Assembly: GCA_009741485.1 (NCBI GenBank)
Contig: CM019227.1
Coordinates: 13,167,655-13,231,654 of the forward strand
Source of the DNA: Malurus cyaneus samueli
Lineage: Eukaryota > Chordata > Aves > Passeriformes > Maluridae
Direction of reading: 5' to 3'
DNA length: 64,000 bases
Shown here piece by piece: positions 1-13,052 of this stretch. A model generated the notes under the pieces. It was not told the DNA's origin. It worked only from the letters and a program-made list of their open reading frames with translations, and did not search any database. Positions within the stretch are counted from its first letter, which is position 1. Each line of letters begins with the position of its first letter. The position numbers and the translations under genes are program-made.

Positions 1-2689
1 AGTGCTTGGTGCGTTCCCAAGGGAGAACATTTTCTGTGCTCCACTGTGGCTTGTGCTGTCACATCCTTCCATCTCATGGTGCAGCAGAAATGCAGGGACA
101 TGGGCTAGAAATTGAGGTTTGAAAGTACTTTATCTTGTATTGTTAAAATCTGTTCAGAGTTGTGGTAAGGTGGAGATAAACCCCTGCACATCAGCTGGGC
201 TGTGTTTAGTTACCAGAACTGTGCTCTGCACAAGCACCTTTCACACAGGCCCAGCTATGTGGTGCTGTAACCAAGTGGTAGAAAAATTCACCTGATAGAC
301 ACTGTGAGTTTATTGTTGCTAGAAACAGTGGGAAGATATCAATGTCCAGTGGCTCAGCATGTGTGACAGCAGCATTGTATTTTGGTGTGTGTGAGTACCT
401 CAGGTCCCTGACCTACGCCAAGGTCTCATTGCTGTACAAAAGTGACAGGAATATTGCTGCCCAGTGGCTGAAATCTGTGAATTACTGAGCACGAGCTTTG
501 AAATGATATAGCTGTTAATGTCACTCTTTTTGTTGTCAGGCTCCACTTTTGAATGTAATTTTCTGCAAATGCTGGCCACTGAGAAGGCAAGTGTATGTCT
601 GTAAAACCTCTGCCTGCCTGCTGGGTTCACTTATATTTTGAGTTGTAGGTGCTCTGCCAACATTTCCATGAACTCTTTTTGCTTCTGAGGTGCATGTGCT
701 GCCTGAAGTACCCCACTGACTTTCCTCTTGGAATGGATTGATGTGGAAAATCAGGGACATTACTGTGTAGGCAGTCAAATCTATAGGAACGTTTGCAAGT
801 GCTGCTCACTATTAGCCATGGATCAGTGTCTGCCTAAGATGCCAATCAGCAGGGGAATATAAACTTGTGCTGTTAAAAAATACAGATTGGGTGAGGAGTG
901 GGCACAGTGCCCAGAACTCAGATGAAATTTTTGGCAGATCCTGCGCAATCCCGTGACCAAGCGTCATGAATATGAGAACCCCTCATGTTGGAAGTGCAGA
1001 GGTGGTTGCTCTGGGAAGGTCTGTGAGCAGGGTGAAGCACTGGAAGATCCAGGGCTGTTTTTTTGGAGCAGTCCCCTGGGCAGGTGTAGCTGTTGGTGGA
1101 GAGGACAGAGCCAGGAGCTGTGCTAGGGGAGCAGGAGCTGTGGAAGAAGCTCTGGCAGCACCAAGCTCTTGTGGTTGTGCCCTCCCAGCAGCATTCAGAA
1201 ATGCTTTATTGCAAAGGCTTCATTTTCTTTCCTGGTTTGCAACCTGCTCTGGCAATATGTGCAGCTTGGATAGCCAATACACATTATCAGGGATTTCAGA
1301 CAAAGAAAATGAGCCCTTTCTGCATTCAGTTACCATTTCTGTAATGGACTGGCAAGATGTTGGAGCAGAGCCAGCTCCCTCTGCCAGAACAAACAGCATT
1401 TCTGGGGCTGTGGAGCTACCCTGGCACTATGTGTTTAGTTAAGGGTTTAGCACTGGAAATGCACGAACAATTAAGACTTCATTTCCTAAATGGAGTGCAT
1501 TTTGTGATTACAGAAGAGAACACACTGGTTGGGATTTAGTGTATTTGGGGCTGGAACATGGTCTTACACTGTGAAACCCGCTGTTTACAGAAGAGCTGAC
1601 TGACAACCAAACAATGAAAAGTTTTCCCATAATTGTACTTTCAAGAGTGAGATTTATCTGTATCAAAGGAAGCTGCCTGATTTTGTAGCAAATGTAATTC
1701 AAAACATGCTTTCAAATTATATAGGTTATTGCCTCTGTTGTAGAGCAAGGCAATATGTTGCTGTAGAGATCATTTTATCTACTTTCATTTGTATTTGTTT
1801 ATTTTTTGTCATAGTCTTCAGTTAGGTTTTTCTATGTAGGGATTCCCTTCTACCTTCTAAAGTTGATTATGACATCAAGCAGTTATAGTGGTAGATGCAA
1901 TACCAAAATGTTAAATTTTAAGATGGAGTGCATTTAGCACAATGAATTATTTATTTTAATCATACCTTTATTTACTTTTGTGGAGAAATAGAGGTGAAAA
2001 TAATTCTGAATACATTGAAGGCTTTTTTAGTTTTATTTCAGCAGTTTATGTGCAAACCTTTCACTGTTCTTTCTTGGTTTTTATGTTCCCTGTGAAGTGC
2101 TGAAGGGAATGGTGCATTACTACTGCAGGTGACATTAGCCACAGCAGTTTGAGCAGATGTGCCTGGCTCTGAAATTGTTTGGAAATCATTGTTATCCCTT
2201 GGCTATCCCCCATGCTCCCTCCCATAGACTCTAACTCTGTTTGGAGCTGCTGCAAATAGCAATGGAGGTGGAGAGTGTTTGGTTTCCAAGCAGTTTATTT
2301 TGCAAAATCTCAAGGTCTTAATCTGCCAAGAAGTGCAAGTGCTCTGCTCTGGAGCAGTGCTCTGTAGATGGCAGCATTGATAGGCCTGGCTTCCCTGTGC
2401 TCAGTGAGCAGCAGAGTGGGTAACTGCAGGCGTGTTCTTTGCTTCTCTACACAAATATAGAAGTAGCTCTTGGTATTTTACTTACATAATAAATTGAAGT
2501 TGCTTCATAGTCCACTGACTGAGGGCTCAGTTGCAGGCTATGCGAGTGTACATGGATGTTTTTGGATAATTTACACTTCCACTTTTAGTGGGATGCTTTT
2601 TTTTTCCAGCCTCTGCCTGTGAGGCTGGAAGCAGGCATTAACTAGATCAGTTATTGGTTCTCTTATTTGGTTAGGTATATAGTATTTTA

Positions 2690-2716
2690 TGGCTTAAATT
2701 CCTTAAATTTAAGCCA
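2690..2716. repeat. Perfect 11-bp inverted repeat (hairpin)
   Basis: The arms at 2690-2700 and 2706-2716 are exact reverse complements (TGGCTTAAATT and AATTTAAGCCA) with a 5-base spacer. Pairing does not extend past the arms. It is an isolated short hairpin deep in an intron, and no function is implied. Confidence 0.7.
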
Positions 2717-5700
2717 CATTCCCTAAATGCTGTAGGTACTGCATGAATACAGGCATCACTCTTCTCTGTCCTGCTGAATTACTTTATACCTGGTGTCTTC
2801 TGGCATTGATGCATCCTGTTTTTTTGGTGAATAACAGTGAAACTTGTTCTAAAAGCCTGGACCTTCAAGATGCTGTTCCCCTACCTTGACAGGGTATTTT
2901 TCTTGCCAGAGATCAAAAAAGCTTTATTAGGAAAAGAGAACTCTTACTTAGTCATGTAGAATATTAACTCAAATAGTGCAGATCATATACTTTGAAACAA
3001 TCTGTCCTTGCAGTAATTTTAATTTTCTCACTCCTTGTTGGCCTGGCCTGAACCTCGACTTCTGCTTCTGGTCCTCATGAAGCAGCCACAGGACTTTGTT
3101 AAGGGCATTAGGAAAATCAGGTTTTAAAGGAAGTTATAGCTTAAAATATCTCAACTAATTAAATAAATATTCACTTAAAAGGTCCATGACGCTGTAAGTT
3201 GAATGGCTCTGTGAGATGTCTTCTTTATATAAGTCGTATTAACCTTTTCATTCCTCTTGAAATCCATCCTCAGGACTCTGCTGGGCTCTCATGTCAGTGG
3301 GGCATCCAGCATTTAGTAGTGGTGATGATGAACAGCTTCTCTGCAGACTGAAGGCAGTCAGTTTTCTGTCTTCTAAGAAACAGTTGTGTTCCTGAATGGT
3401 GTCATCTGTTTCTGTCTATAGGGTAGGGAATCATGGTTTGATGTTTTTGAGCCAGTCATCTGAGCACTGCTATTTTCTTAGTATTATCATACTTAGGGGG
3501 TCATCAAAAACTACAGCTGCCTCTGTTCTTTTGGATGCTTATAACTCCAAAAAGTTGTACCCTTAGGTGTGTATTGGAAAAAAAATACAAATGATGAAAA
3601 GATGAAGCTAATTTTTTTTCTGGTTTCAGGCTTCCAATTTTGCATCTGTTTCTAGTCACACAATTGTATTTTCAAGGGAGAACCTTAATTGTTGTGCATT
3701 GGCTGCTTTACTTTCTCTGAAGTATCAGAATGAGAATGCTAATGAAGAAACACTTAATGGAGTTGGAGGTAAAAAAATGCTCAGAGTTTTGTGATTAAAA
3801 AATTGTCCCTTGGCTGTGTGTCGTTTGTAATTAGTTAGATTGTTTTCCTCCGTCATTTCTGATTTTTGGTGCATGAATTGAGTCGTATAGGTCCTGGTAC
3901 CCAGAATTGTGGACAGTATGCAAATCCTAAACTGTAGGTGGAAGTTAATTACTGTCAGTTCTCCAATTCTGCAGTCTGGGCTCTGGGTCGGTTTGAACAT
4001 GACTGTGTGTTGCTGAAACATTGCATTTACCCCTGGAAAACAAAGATACGTCTGACCTTGCAGGGTACTGAGAATTAATTCGTGTGTATCAGTAAATTGC
4101 TTTGAAACTCAAGACAGAAGAGGCAAGAGATTGTCAGAAAATGGAGAAGTATTAATTGTTATTTCTGTATAAGCTTCAATTCTTTAATCACTGGTGAATA
4201 TGCTTAGAGCGCTCCCTGAGAATGAAGCAGGAATGTTCGTGGCTTGCCAGGATGTTAACATGCTGAACAGGCTGCTGTTGCCTCCATTTACAGGCCAGAT
4301 ATTTGCTTCAATTAAGCATAAACTTATTATGATGGCTTTTCAATCAATGAGACAAAGTAAAGATACGAAGGTGAAATCAATAGAGCAGCAGCTGCTGTGC
4401 CCCAGCACCACGGAATGGACTGAGCAGCAGTGATGTAGAGATTAAAAATGAAAAGCCTCTTCACATATGTAGAAATCACTACTACAAAAGGTGTTAATGA
4501 ACTTGTATTAAATAATAAAACAGGACGTAGGGTTCATTCTAGTACTGCTTTGATGCCTACATGGGCTTTCTGACAGTAATTTTGAGGAAAGATTTAACTT
4601 AGAGTGACTTTTTTTTTTTTTTCTTGGCGAATTAGATTTAACATGATTTGGTAAGTCATAATATCTTCCAGTTCAGAGCAGATATTGGATGGATACCTCA
4701 TTTGCTGTTCCATTTCTATCAACTGCAATGAAGTCATATTATAGACTCTGCTTAGTTTCTGCTGTTAGTTTCTGCATTATGCAAACTACTAAAAAGCCAT
4801 ATGAATTAGGGAAGAACCTTTTATGCACAGTTGAAGTGACATAAATGCACAATCTAAAAATAAATGAACTTCAGTTGCCTATTGTCGTGTTAACTTTTAA
4901 TTTTTACATGCTAAAGTCGGAAATGTTTTATTAATTATAATAGGTCCTGTTTTTTTTGGTCTGTTGTGTTCATTTTAGTTTGCATAAGCCTTCCTGACTT
5001 GCAGAACAAAGGTCGTTTTAGGTCATACCATATATGCTGATGCAGAAATTCACACTCCTGGCCTTTTCCTCTGATGCTCCATGTTAGCTGAAGTAAATTT
5101 TGGAAAATAAGTTGGGATCTGGATTTGTCAGCTTAAAAATGAAGTAGCATCACTCACTCTGCCTTCTGAAATCCTCTCTGAAATCCTGAAGTTAACAGGT
5201 ATAGAGGAGGCATCAACAGTCCATGTTTTCTCCTCTAACCTTGTGTGTTCTGAAATCTGACCTGCAAGGCCCTTTTCTAAACTTTCTGAGATAAGAGTAC
5301 CCCTGGGACCATTTTGGACCTTGAGTCTCACAGCAAGAGCTCCTCAGCCCATGGGATTAGGTGCTTGGAAGCACATTGAGGGCTTCAGAATTTTTTAGTG
5401 GAAAGTTCTGGTTTAATTGGTCATCAGCAAAAATCTTTTTTATCCAATGAGCTTGTGAGTGCCCATTTCTAAGAAAGTTTTTATAGCGTGACTGAAGTAT
5501 TTTAAGGAAGGTTTTAGGCTCTCTTAAAGTAAGTGTTGCTCCTTCCACATACCTTGCATGATTTTAAGGCAAAAGAAGAACCTGCTAATATTAGCACAGC
5601 TAATTACTTAAATCAATTAGCATGGGATTTTCCTAAAATAGCACATTACATGAACATGATTACAACTACATTCTTTAGGCACTGACAGTTTTCTGCCATT

Positions 5701-8700
5701 GTTTCCTCCGTGCTGGATCAGTATTTTGCATGAAAATGGAGAGCTTTTCACTCTGCCTGTGCTCTGTGCTGTGAGGAAGGTGCAGTGGCTCTGAATTACC
5801 CGTGTTCCATGGGCCTTTCACAGTTTGTCTCTCCTGAGTTGGACTTACATTATCTGTTTTTTTCATATTTCCTTTCTTATCTTTCTACTCTGACCACATT
5901 TTACATCAAACTTGTTACTTGAGATGTTTTACCATCCCAATGAAGTGCAGTGGACACCAAGAGCAGGAGGCATTACTCTGAGTGACAGACCATTAGAATC
6001 TGGATCTAGATTTTTAGCTCAATACTCAAGTCTTTTGAGTCCCTGCTTGATCTTGAAATATGGCTTAAAATAGCTATCAAATGAGGAACAAGACAGTAAA
6101 TGTGGATATTTAAAGCTCCTTTGACATGGAGAAGAAAGGAAATTGGGGCTCTTGGAAGGCGTGTCACTCAGTGTGACACATTTTCCTGGGTTGAGTGTGA
6201 CACAGAAGGGCTGCTGAAGCCCCGGTGGCAGACTAGGCAGTGACAGAGCCTGTGAACACCATGACAGAATCAAAGGTTTTGTCCATTTGTTTCTTGCTGT
6301 CTTGGATTAAAAATGGAAAATTATGGATTTTTACGCTTAATAGGGAAAGTGGTATGAGAGAAGCTAAATTTTCATCTGTGGTGATATCACTCTTTGTCAC
6401 AGCACAAAGGAGGAATTTTATGCCAGAAGGAGCTAGACACAGCCATTTCTCAGACTACACAGCTTCTCTCAATATAAAATGATGCATGAAAACGTTATAT
6501 CCTGATAATAGACTCTACTCCAATGTTAGATGTGTCCTTGGAGCTCATTTTCATAGTGTTGCACTCTTTTTTTTGCAAGAAATCCTTTTATAAAATAGTT
6601 CAGACTTGCATTTGTGCTTCTGAACCTTGTCTTCTGGAACAATTTTGGTCACACATTAAGCATGACTTCAGTGGGATGGCAGAGATGAGATGTGGGATAC
6701 CTACTCTAAAAAGTAGATCGTGCAAGGAAGGGATAATTTTATGTGATTTAATAAGTAGATCATGGTGAATCTTTTTAGTTGTTAGTTTTTATCATCTCTT
6801 TCTGAGCAGTAATGCTCCTTATGGGTTGTCGCAGAGGCTGCTGAAGTTCCTTTGGTTTAAAAGTTCTCATTTTATTTCACTTGCTTTGGCTACATCCTTG
6901 ATGGCCACACTCAAGACTAAGTCTCTAATTAGTTTGTCAGATTGGTGAAGTTCTCATTACTCACAGCAGTGCAAAGAAGTAGGTCAGGGTTTGCATGACC
7001 TGACAAATGTGTTAATTGCATCTTCATTAAAAGAATTAAACTTTTGGTGGGTATTACTCGCTAGGAAATGGGCAGTTGAGTTGATATGTGTCTTAGCTTG
7101 CAGGTTGCAGCGAGTAACTTGGAAAGAACAGAGGACCTCTGAGGATTGAAGGAGCTGAGGTTTTGATCTTGTTCTTGTTCTGGACCCTCCCAGCCCCACA
7201 GCAGTGATTTAGCCTGCCCATGTAGTTTGGTGTGCTTGCAACAGCGTGTTAGAATCCAGCAGTGGGAAGGGAATAGTGACACAGGGGCTGGATTATCTTC
7301 TGCTGGTGACTCCAGACCACTCTCCAGTGAACAATTGCTCTGCAGGGCCGGATAACTTAAACACTTCTTGGTGTCACTATTCGCCTTTCACATCAGTGAG
7401 TCCTGAAAAGACTCCTACTACAGAGCTGACACTGCTGAATCGCTTCCAATTAGAGCTGATATGATGTTAATTAGCCTGATGCTGCTTGGTAAGCTGTTTA
7501 GCACTTTTGTCTCACCTATAATATGTGCTAAGGGAACTGTGGCTTTCCTCTGAGTGAGCCAGTGAGTTTCTGGAAGTAGTAGAACTGCCGTGAGGGACTT
7601 AGGCTGTTTATGTGAGGGCTGATTTTAGATGGGCAAGATTTCTCCTCCTTGGGTATTTTGCTTGTGAAGCCCTGTGATTCATAGCAGAATGATCCATTGT
7701 TTATAATGGAAGTGAAAATTTTCAGTGAAATTGTTCACAAAGCACTAATGTATTTACCTATGTGCTTAATCTAGAAAAAAATGAATGTGGAACTCTGCAT
7801 GCAAAGCAGCTGAATTAATGATGTTTTCATTCCACATTTCCTGTGCTTTTAGCTGTGTCAGTTCAATACAGCTTTAATTGCTATGTGTGCTTTGCATACA
7901 TTCCTTCTTATGGAGATGTTGGGTATTTTGGAGTTGATGATGTTACCCACTGAAAAAATGTCAAGTGCTTGAATATTAAATCTTTACATGGTGCAGGGTT
8001 TAAGGCAAATAAACTACCAAGTGCTTGATGGCTGTTCTGTCAATTTTAAAGTGCTATTGTTTGGCCTTAACAAAATCATGAGATTACTCCAGAGAGCACC
8101 TTCTCATTCAGATATGATCACCTAGAATGCAGCTGGAAAAATAATCTCATACCATGTGAGCCTGCTCTCTGAAACTGGATTGATACATTGACACACATTG
8201 CCCAAGTGAAGGAAAGAAACTAACTTAATTTCCAGCTGTGTCTCTTAAAAATGTATAAAATCAAGGATCACTGGCTGATTGGTTAATTCATATTAGTTTA
8301 TATATTTGCACATAATTTGAAAAATGTTTGGGAACATGTTAATGGAAATGGCTCAGTAACTAACTGTGCAAGCAGTGTCCTCAGCTGAACACAGAGTGCA
8401 ATGAATGTGGTGATTTCTGTTTAATTAGCTTTAAAATGTCTGTCCCTCAAGGGAGCTGTGCAAGAACCAATAAAAAGATATACTTGATAGATTAATAGAG
8501 CTCATGAATTTTGAATGAAAAGACATTGATCCTAAGGTACCTTTTTTGTTAAAAAGCTTTATTAAATGCTCAGCACTGACAAAGTAACTTGGTCTATTTA
8601 TTCTCAGTGGTATTTATGTTTGGCTTGACATGTCCCTTGTCACAGAACTGCCTTGTGAAAATGAGAACTGACATTTTACATGACCATACTGATAACAATG

Positions 8701-9353
8701 ACTACAATAAAACAATTATTTTGGTGTTTTCTCCTTTCAGTTTAAAAATATTACCAGTAAAAAAACCTACTCTAAAATCTTACAGAAATATGCCCTATCT
8801 TCATCAGTTGAAGAGTATAGTCTACACAATGGATGATGCTAGTGATTAAAATTTTTGAATTGCAGGAATCCTGGAAGAAAGCAACTGTAATCATTGCCTG
8901 TTGTGGTGATACTGTTCATTTGAACCCTTTCCCTCATGCTTCTGAAAATGTCCAAATAAGCTGTTTGTTTTTGTTTCGTAAAAGCAAAATTTTATAAAAT
9001 TTCACTTGATTCTGGGAAAATGAGAGACTTCAGCTGATGAGGGCACAGTCAGAACTTCTCCCTGAGCTCCATCCCAGGTACTGTTGGCCTGGCAGCTGCC
9101 TGGATGTTCACTGTTCATGGTACTGAGAACTGATGCATTTCTAGGTGGAGATCTCATCAGAAAAGGAACAGGAATTCAGGAAAACAGTCTAAAAGGAATT
9201 ACTTTTGAATATTTGGGAGTCTGCAGATAAAACACAGATACTCTAAAACTTAGTGGTGTAGTAACGGCTGAATGTGCTGTATGCCTGTGCTGGAGATGGG
9301 CGCTCAGCCTTGGAGCTTTATTAAAGAGGAATCCTGTGCACCAGGGAATGCTG

Positions 9354-9499
9354 ACTTCTCTTGGCAGGTCTGGTGGTGGCTGCTGTAAGGAGCCATCCAG
9401 CCTGGTGCAGAATGCTATGAAATGCTATGAAATTACTTCTCTTGGCAGGTCTGGTGGTGGCTGCTGTAAAGAGCCATCCAGCACAGAATGCTATGAAAT
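9354..9499. repeat. Tandem duplication, two copies, 81-bp period
   Basis: Copy 1 (9354-9434) and copy 2 (9435-9499) both begin ACTTCTCTTGGCAGGTCTGG and continue almost identically through GGTGGCTGCTGTAA, GAGCCATCCAGC and AGAATGCTATGAAAT. Copy 1 differs by a G for A, a few extra bases (CTGGTG region) and an internal 10-bp duplication (AATGCTATGA at 9411-9420 and 9421-9430). The low divergence suggests a recent event. Open frames cross the region on both strands only because of the repeat; no protein is recognised. Confidence 0.9.
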
Positions 9500-10206
9500 C
9501 GTGGCTCCTCAGGGAACTATCCTTTTCAAGCGATTTTTGTTGGCTGGACAATCCTCTAACTGGTGTGGCAGTTTTTAGTAGCGGAGCTGAAAGTGAGATT
9601 TGTATAATATCAAGTCACATCAGACTCTCCTTGTCAGACAAAGCTGGGGAAGGCTCCAGCATGACAGGTGTTGCAGAGATTTTATCAGGTTCTCAGTATT
9701 AAGTAAGTTGGCATTTGCTGGTAGGGAGAGACCAGCAAGGAATAAAGATAGTGAATAAAGATAGAGAAATTCTTATCAAATTCAAATGAAGTGAGCAATA
9801 TTTGCTAACTGGAGATACTGAGTGGCAAGGGAGGGAATGTGTTTTAATTGCCTTTTTTCACTGGGGCATGGCTCTGCACATTTCCTGCTGCTGAATATCG
9901 AATATCTGAGTGGAGCCTGGTGCCCAGGAGCTGGTGGGTCCTGCCTGGAGCTGGTGCAGGAGGGCTGGGAAGGGCTCAGCTCTCCATCACTGTGCTCACA
10001 GGGACAGGCAAGGCTGAGAGCAGCGCTGACAGGGCACAGCAGGGGAGCAGGAAATGGGGCTGGAACATGAAAGGCTCCTTCTGATATTTTGCATAAGAAA
10101 TATTGTCTGATTTTCATCTGTTTGCAGACAGAGCTTGTGTCTCTTCAGTGCATTGGGGAATTTTTGTGAGAATTTTTTAATGGTATACAAGTTGCATAAA
10201 AGATGG

Positions 10207-10256
10207 GTGTTTTTTGTTATTTTTGTTTTGTTTTGTTTGGGGTTTTTTTCCCTTTT
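10207..10256. repeat. T-rich (TTTTG)n-like simple sequence
   Basis: A T-dominated stretch with spaced G residues (TTTTG repeated about three times, then TTTGGGG and a T run). It lies about 40 bp before the telomere-like tract. Similar G/T-rich low-complexity patches occur near 13010-13052 and 56618-56700, and A/C-rich ones near 23690-23745 and 47461-47530. Confidence 0.6.
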
Positions 10257-10294
10257 ATCGCTTCAGTGAGTTTGGATGTAATTTGTCTTTCAGT

Positions 10295-10372
10295 CCCTAA
10301 CCCTAACCCTATATATATATAACCCTATATATATATAAACCCCTATATATAATATATAACACCTTTATATAT
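10295..10372. repeat. Telomere-like (CCCTAA)n tract merged with a TA repeat
   Basis: Two exact CCCTAA units (10295-10306) and a partial third are followed by alternating TA. The compound unit AACCCTATATATATAT then recurs (from about 10305 and from 10321), followed by AAACCCCTATATATAAT. This looks like a very short interstitial telomeric sequence, or a TA microsatellite whose units captured CCCTAA. It is far too short to be a telomere or a fusion scar by itself. Confidence 0.7.
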
Positions 10373-13009
10373 TGAGGAGTTTCTGATTGTTCTGTACTGG
10401 ATGTTTGCCACAATAGATTCCTTTCAGTGTCTCAAAGACTTTTTAATTACAGTAAGACTTACTTTCAGATACCTTTTATTACAGCACTTAGCCACGTTTT
10501 TTTTTCTTCTTTTTGTGAATTAATTCTTGTCTTTCTGGAAACAATTAAATGTGTAATTAGCAGAACTTGGCTTACAGGCACTGTACAAGAACTGTGCACC
10601 AAAATGACTTGTTAGGATTAGTGTGTTTGGTCTGTTTTGTTTATTAGAGGAAAAAAATGTGCTGCATTTTCTTTGAGGAATTTCAACTGTCAATGGCAGT
10701 AGCTGAAGGTGGAAAACCAAACACCTTATCCTTCCTCTCCTTAATAAGGTCTTCGTGAAGGGTCTCTGTCTATTGCTCCTGACTTCTCTAGCTGATTTTT
10801 ATTTACAATTGTTGTAGTAATTACAGTTAAGAAGGTACAGAATATTTTAGGTCTTCTATCATTAGGAATCATACACATGGTTTTCAAGAGTTTATTCCCT
10901 TAGTGGCTTGATACTATTTACATCTATTTTTGAATAAAATAGATAAGAAACCCTGAAGCTTTCATGGTATAAAGCTGTAGTCAGTCAACACAGCGAGGAA
11001 ATTATCAATAGAGAATAAAATGCGCTTTATGTAAATAATGCATTTTATGCTCGAGGGTGCAGAATAATTAAATAAGAGCATGAAGTTTGATAACTGAAAA
11101 AATGCTTTCACTGTCTGAATCTATCAAAGGTCCAATTATATCTAACTAGCACCTGAAACAAAGCAGGGCAATGGAAGCTTCCTGCCATTTGACAATCCAG
11201 AGATCCTGTGCCATATTCCCATGAATACAGGATTATTTTAAAGTAGTGAAATAGTTTATGTGGGAGGTAGAATCCTAGTTATGAGGAGTTTGTTAATGTA
11301 TCTAAATTACATCTGTAAATTAAATTCCTTCTTAGTTTTCCTCATGACCAGTGCATGTACTGGCTGCAATCAGCTGCTTACAGATATAGGAGATCACATA
11401 GTACACTTTGCTTGCAGGAGGTTCACCTGCATTTCATTTCTGTTTTTGAACATTCAAGCATTCCAGAAATGAAAATACTCTATAGAGTACAATACTCTGA
11501 ATTTTGGTCGAAAAACAAGTGATTTGTGCTAAACCTTCTGCTTGAGCTGATGGCTCTGCAGATATTTTCTTTCGTTTAGCATGTCACTGTAGGCAGGCTG
11601 GGTAAGTGGGTGTGCTTCTTTGTTCTCCTCCAGAATGTCTTTTCTCTCTTTTATTGAGCAGTCTGTACCAGTAATAAGCAGATTTAAGCCATAGCTGATT
11701 AACAGTCTATTTACCATTACATGTATATACTTTTGAGGGAATTATCTGAAGAATTTACTGATGTTATGGATAGCTGAGATGGATGCTTCTTCACAGAAAA
11801 TAGGAGAGTCTGGGGCTGCCTCTTTCCAAGCTATGCAGTGTAGTCCCAGTAGGAATAAATTCAAGGACCATGTTTGCCAGAGAAGGCCTGTCAGGTAGCA
11901 GTGGCCTTTTCTGGGCTTCAGATGTGTCTTTGCAAAACAAAACCAGGATGTTCTTTGGTCCAATCTTCAGCTGGAAGGAAACCTGTTTAATATCAGTGTT
12001 ATATAATGGATTTGTATTCAAATCACTTCTTATGTGCAGTCCTGTCATTTTTTGGTATGATGCCTAGGGCAGTGCTTATCCTCCTGACTGCAATGATATG
12101 ATAGCATTAAGGTTCCCCCTTTTTTTTTTTTAGTGTAGATTCTTTTGATGTAAGCTACAGTTTGAAATGTTCTGAATTGCAAGCTTGCTGTATTTGGGCA
12201 ATAGACTTTACAGAAAATGGAAGATGTTGGAAAACTTGTTTCTTCATGTCTTTAAAGTGCTGGGAGTTTTTCAAATGACTTCATCTTGGGTTTATTTGTA
12301 TATTGTTTTATAGAGAGGCTGTGGCTTCGTGCTAAGTTGTTTTTGATAGCAATACAACATGAAGCATGCCTGTTTTCCTCACCTTCCCCCAGACATCTGC
12401 TGTGCCAGCACGTTTGTGCCGTGAACCAGAGCAAGGAACTGATCTGGCTTTTAGAGCAGCCTTGTCTAGTCTGTATGATAGATGGCCTCTTTCCAAAATG
12501 TGAATGAATTTCCAGAGACAACAACTGTGGGAAAATGTGCCCATAAAGGTATTTCCTGTGCAGGACATGAACTTGTTTCATGATCAACCTGAAAGCACAA
12601 GATCTTCTCTTCAGAGCATTTCAGATCTCTGCCTTAACTTGCTTGGGAGAATTGGTGAGTGTTGGATGAGGATACAATTGTCAAGGAATCCATTCACTAC
12701 TTCCACAAGAGATGATTTTGGGATGGGAACAGTCCCCATTGTGAGAAGATACCTTGGAAGATTTTATGCTCACAAAAGTAAATGTTTATAAAACCCTGCA
12801 ATGCCAAGCCCCACTTATGTCACAGGGTACTGCCAGTTCTGAAATTGTGTGTGCAGAAAATAATACAATTTTAGATCTTTGTGCTGATGGATTTTGACCC
12901 TCCCCCAAGTTTCTCAACCAACCTAAGTTTCACAGCTAATATATTACAGAACCAATAACCATTTTCTGGTTTGACCACCTTTGTATGAAGTATGGCACAG
13001 GCATGGAGA

Positions 13010-13052
13010 AGGATTTTTGTTGTTTTGGTTTTGTTTGTTTTTTGATTTGTAG
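13010..13052. repeat. G/T-rich simple sequence
   Basis: A low-complexity tract of T runs separated by single or double G (GTTGTTTTGGTTTTGTTTG followed by a T run). No larger repeat element is recognised around it. Confidence 0.5.

Noticed and set aside
966..1442. 158-codon plus-strand open frame
   Set aside because: No recognisable family; alanine- and glycine-rich part reflects local base composition; a second frame is open over much of the same stretch.
9336..9702. Small repeat-containing proteins from the 9354-9499 region
   Set aside because: The repeated peptide comes from the tandem DNA duplication; frames are open on both strands and no start or splice context is convincing.
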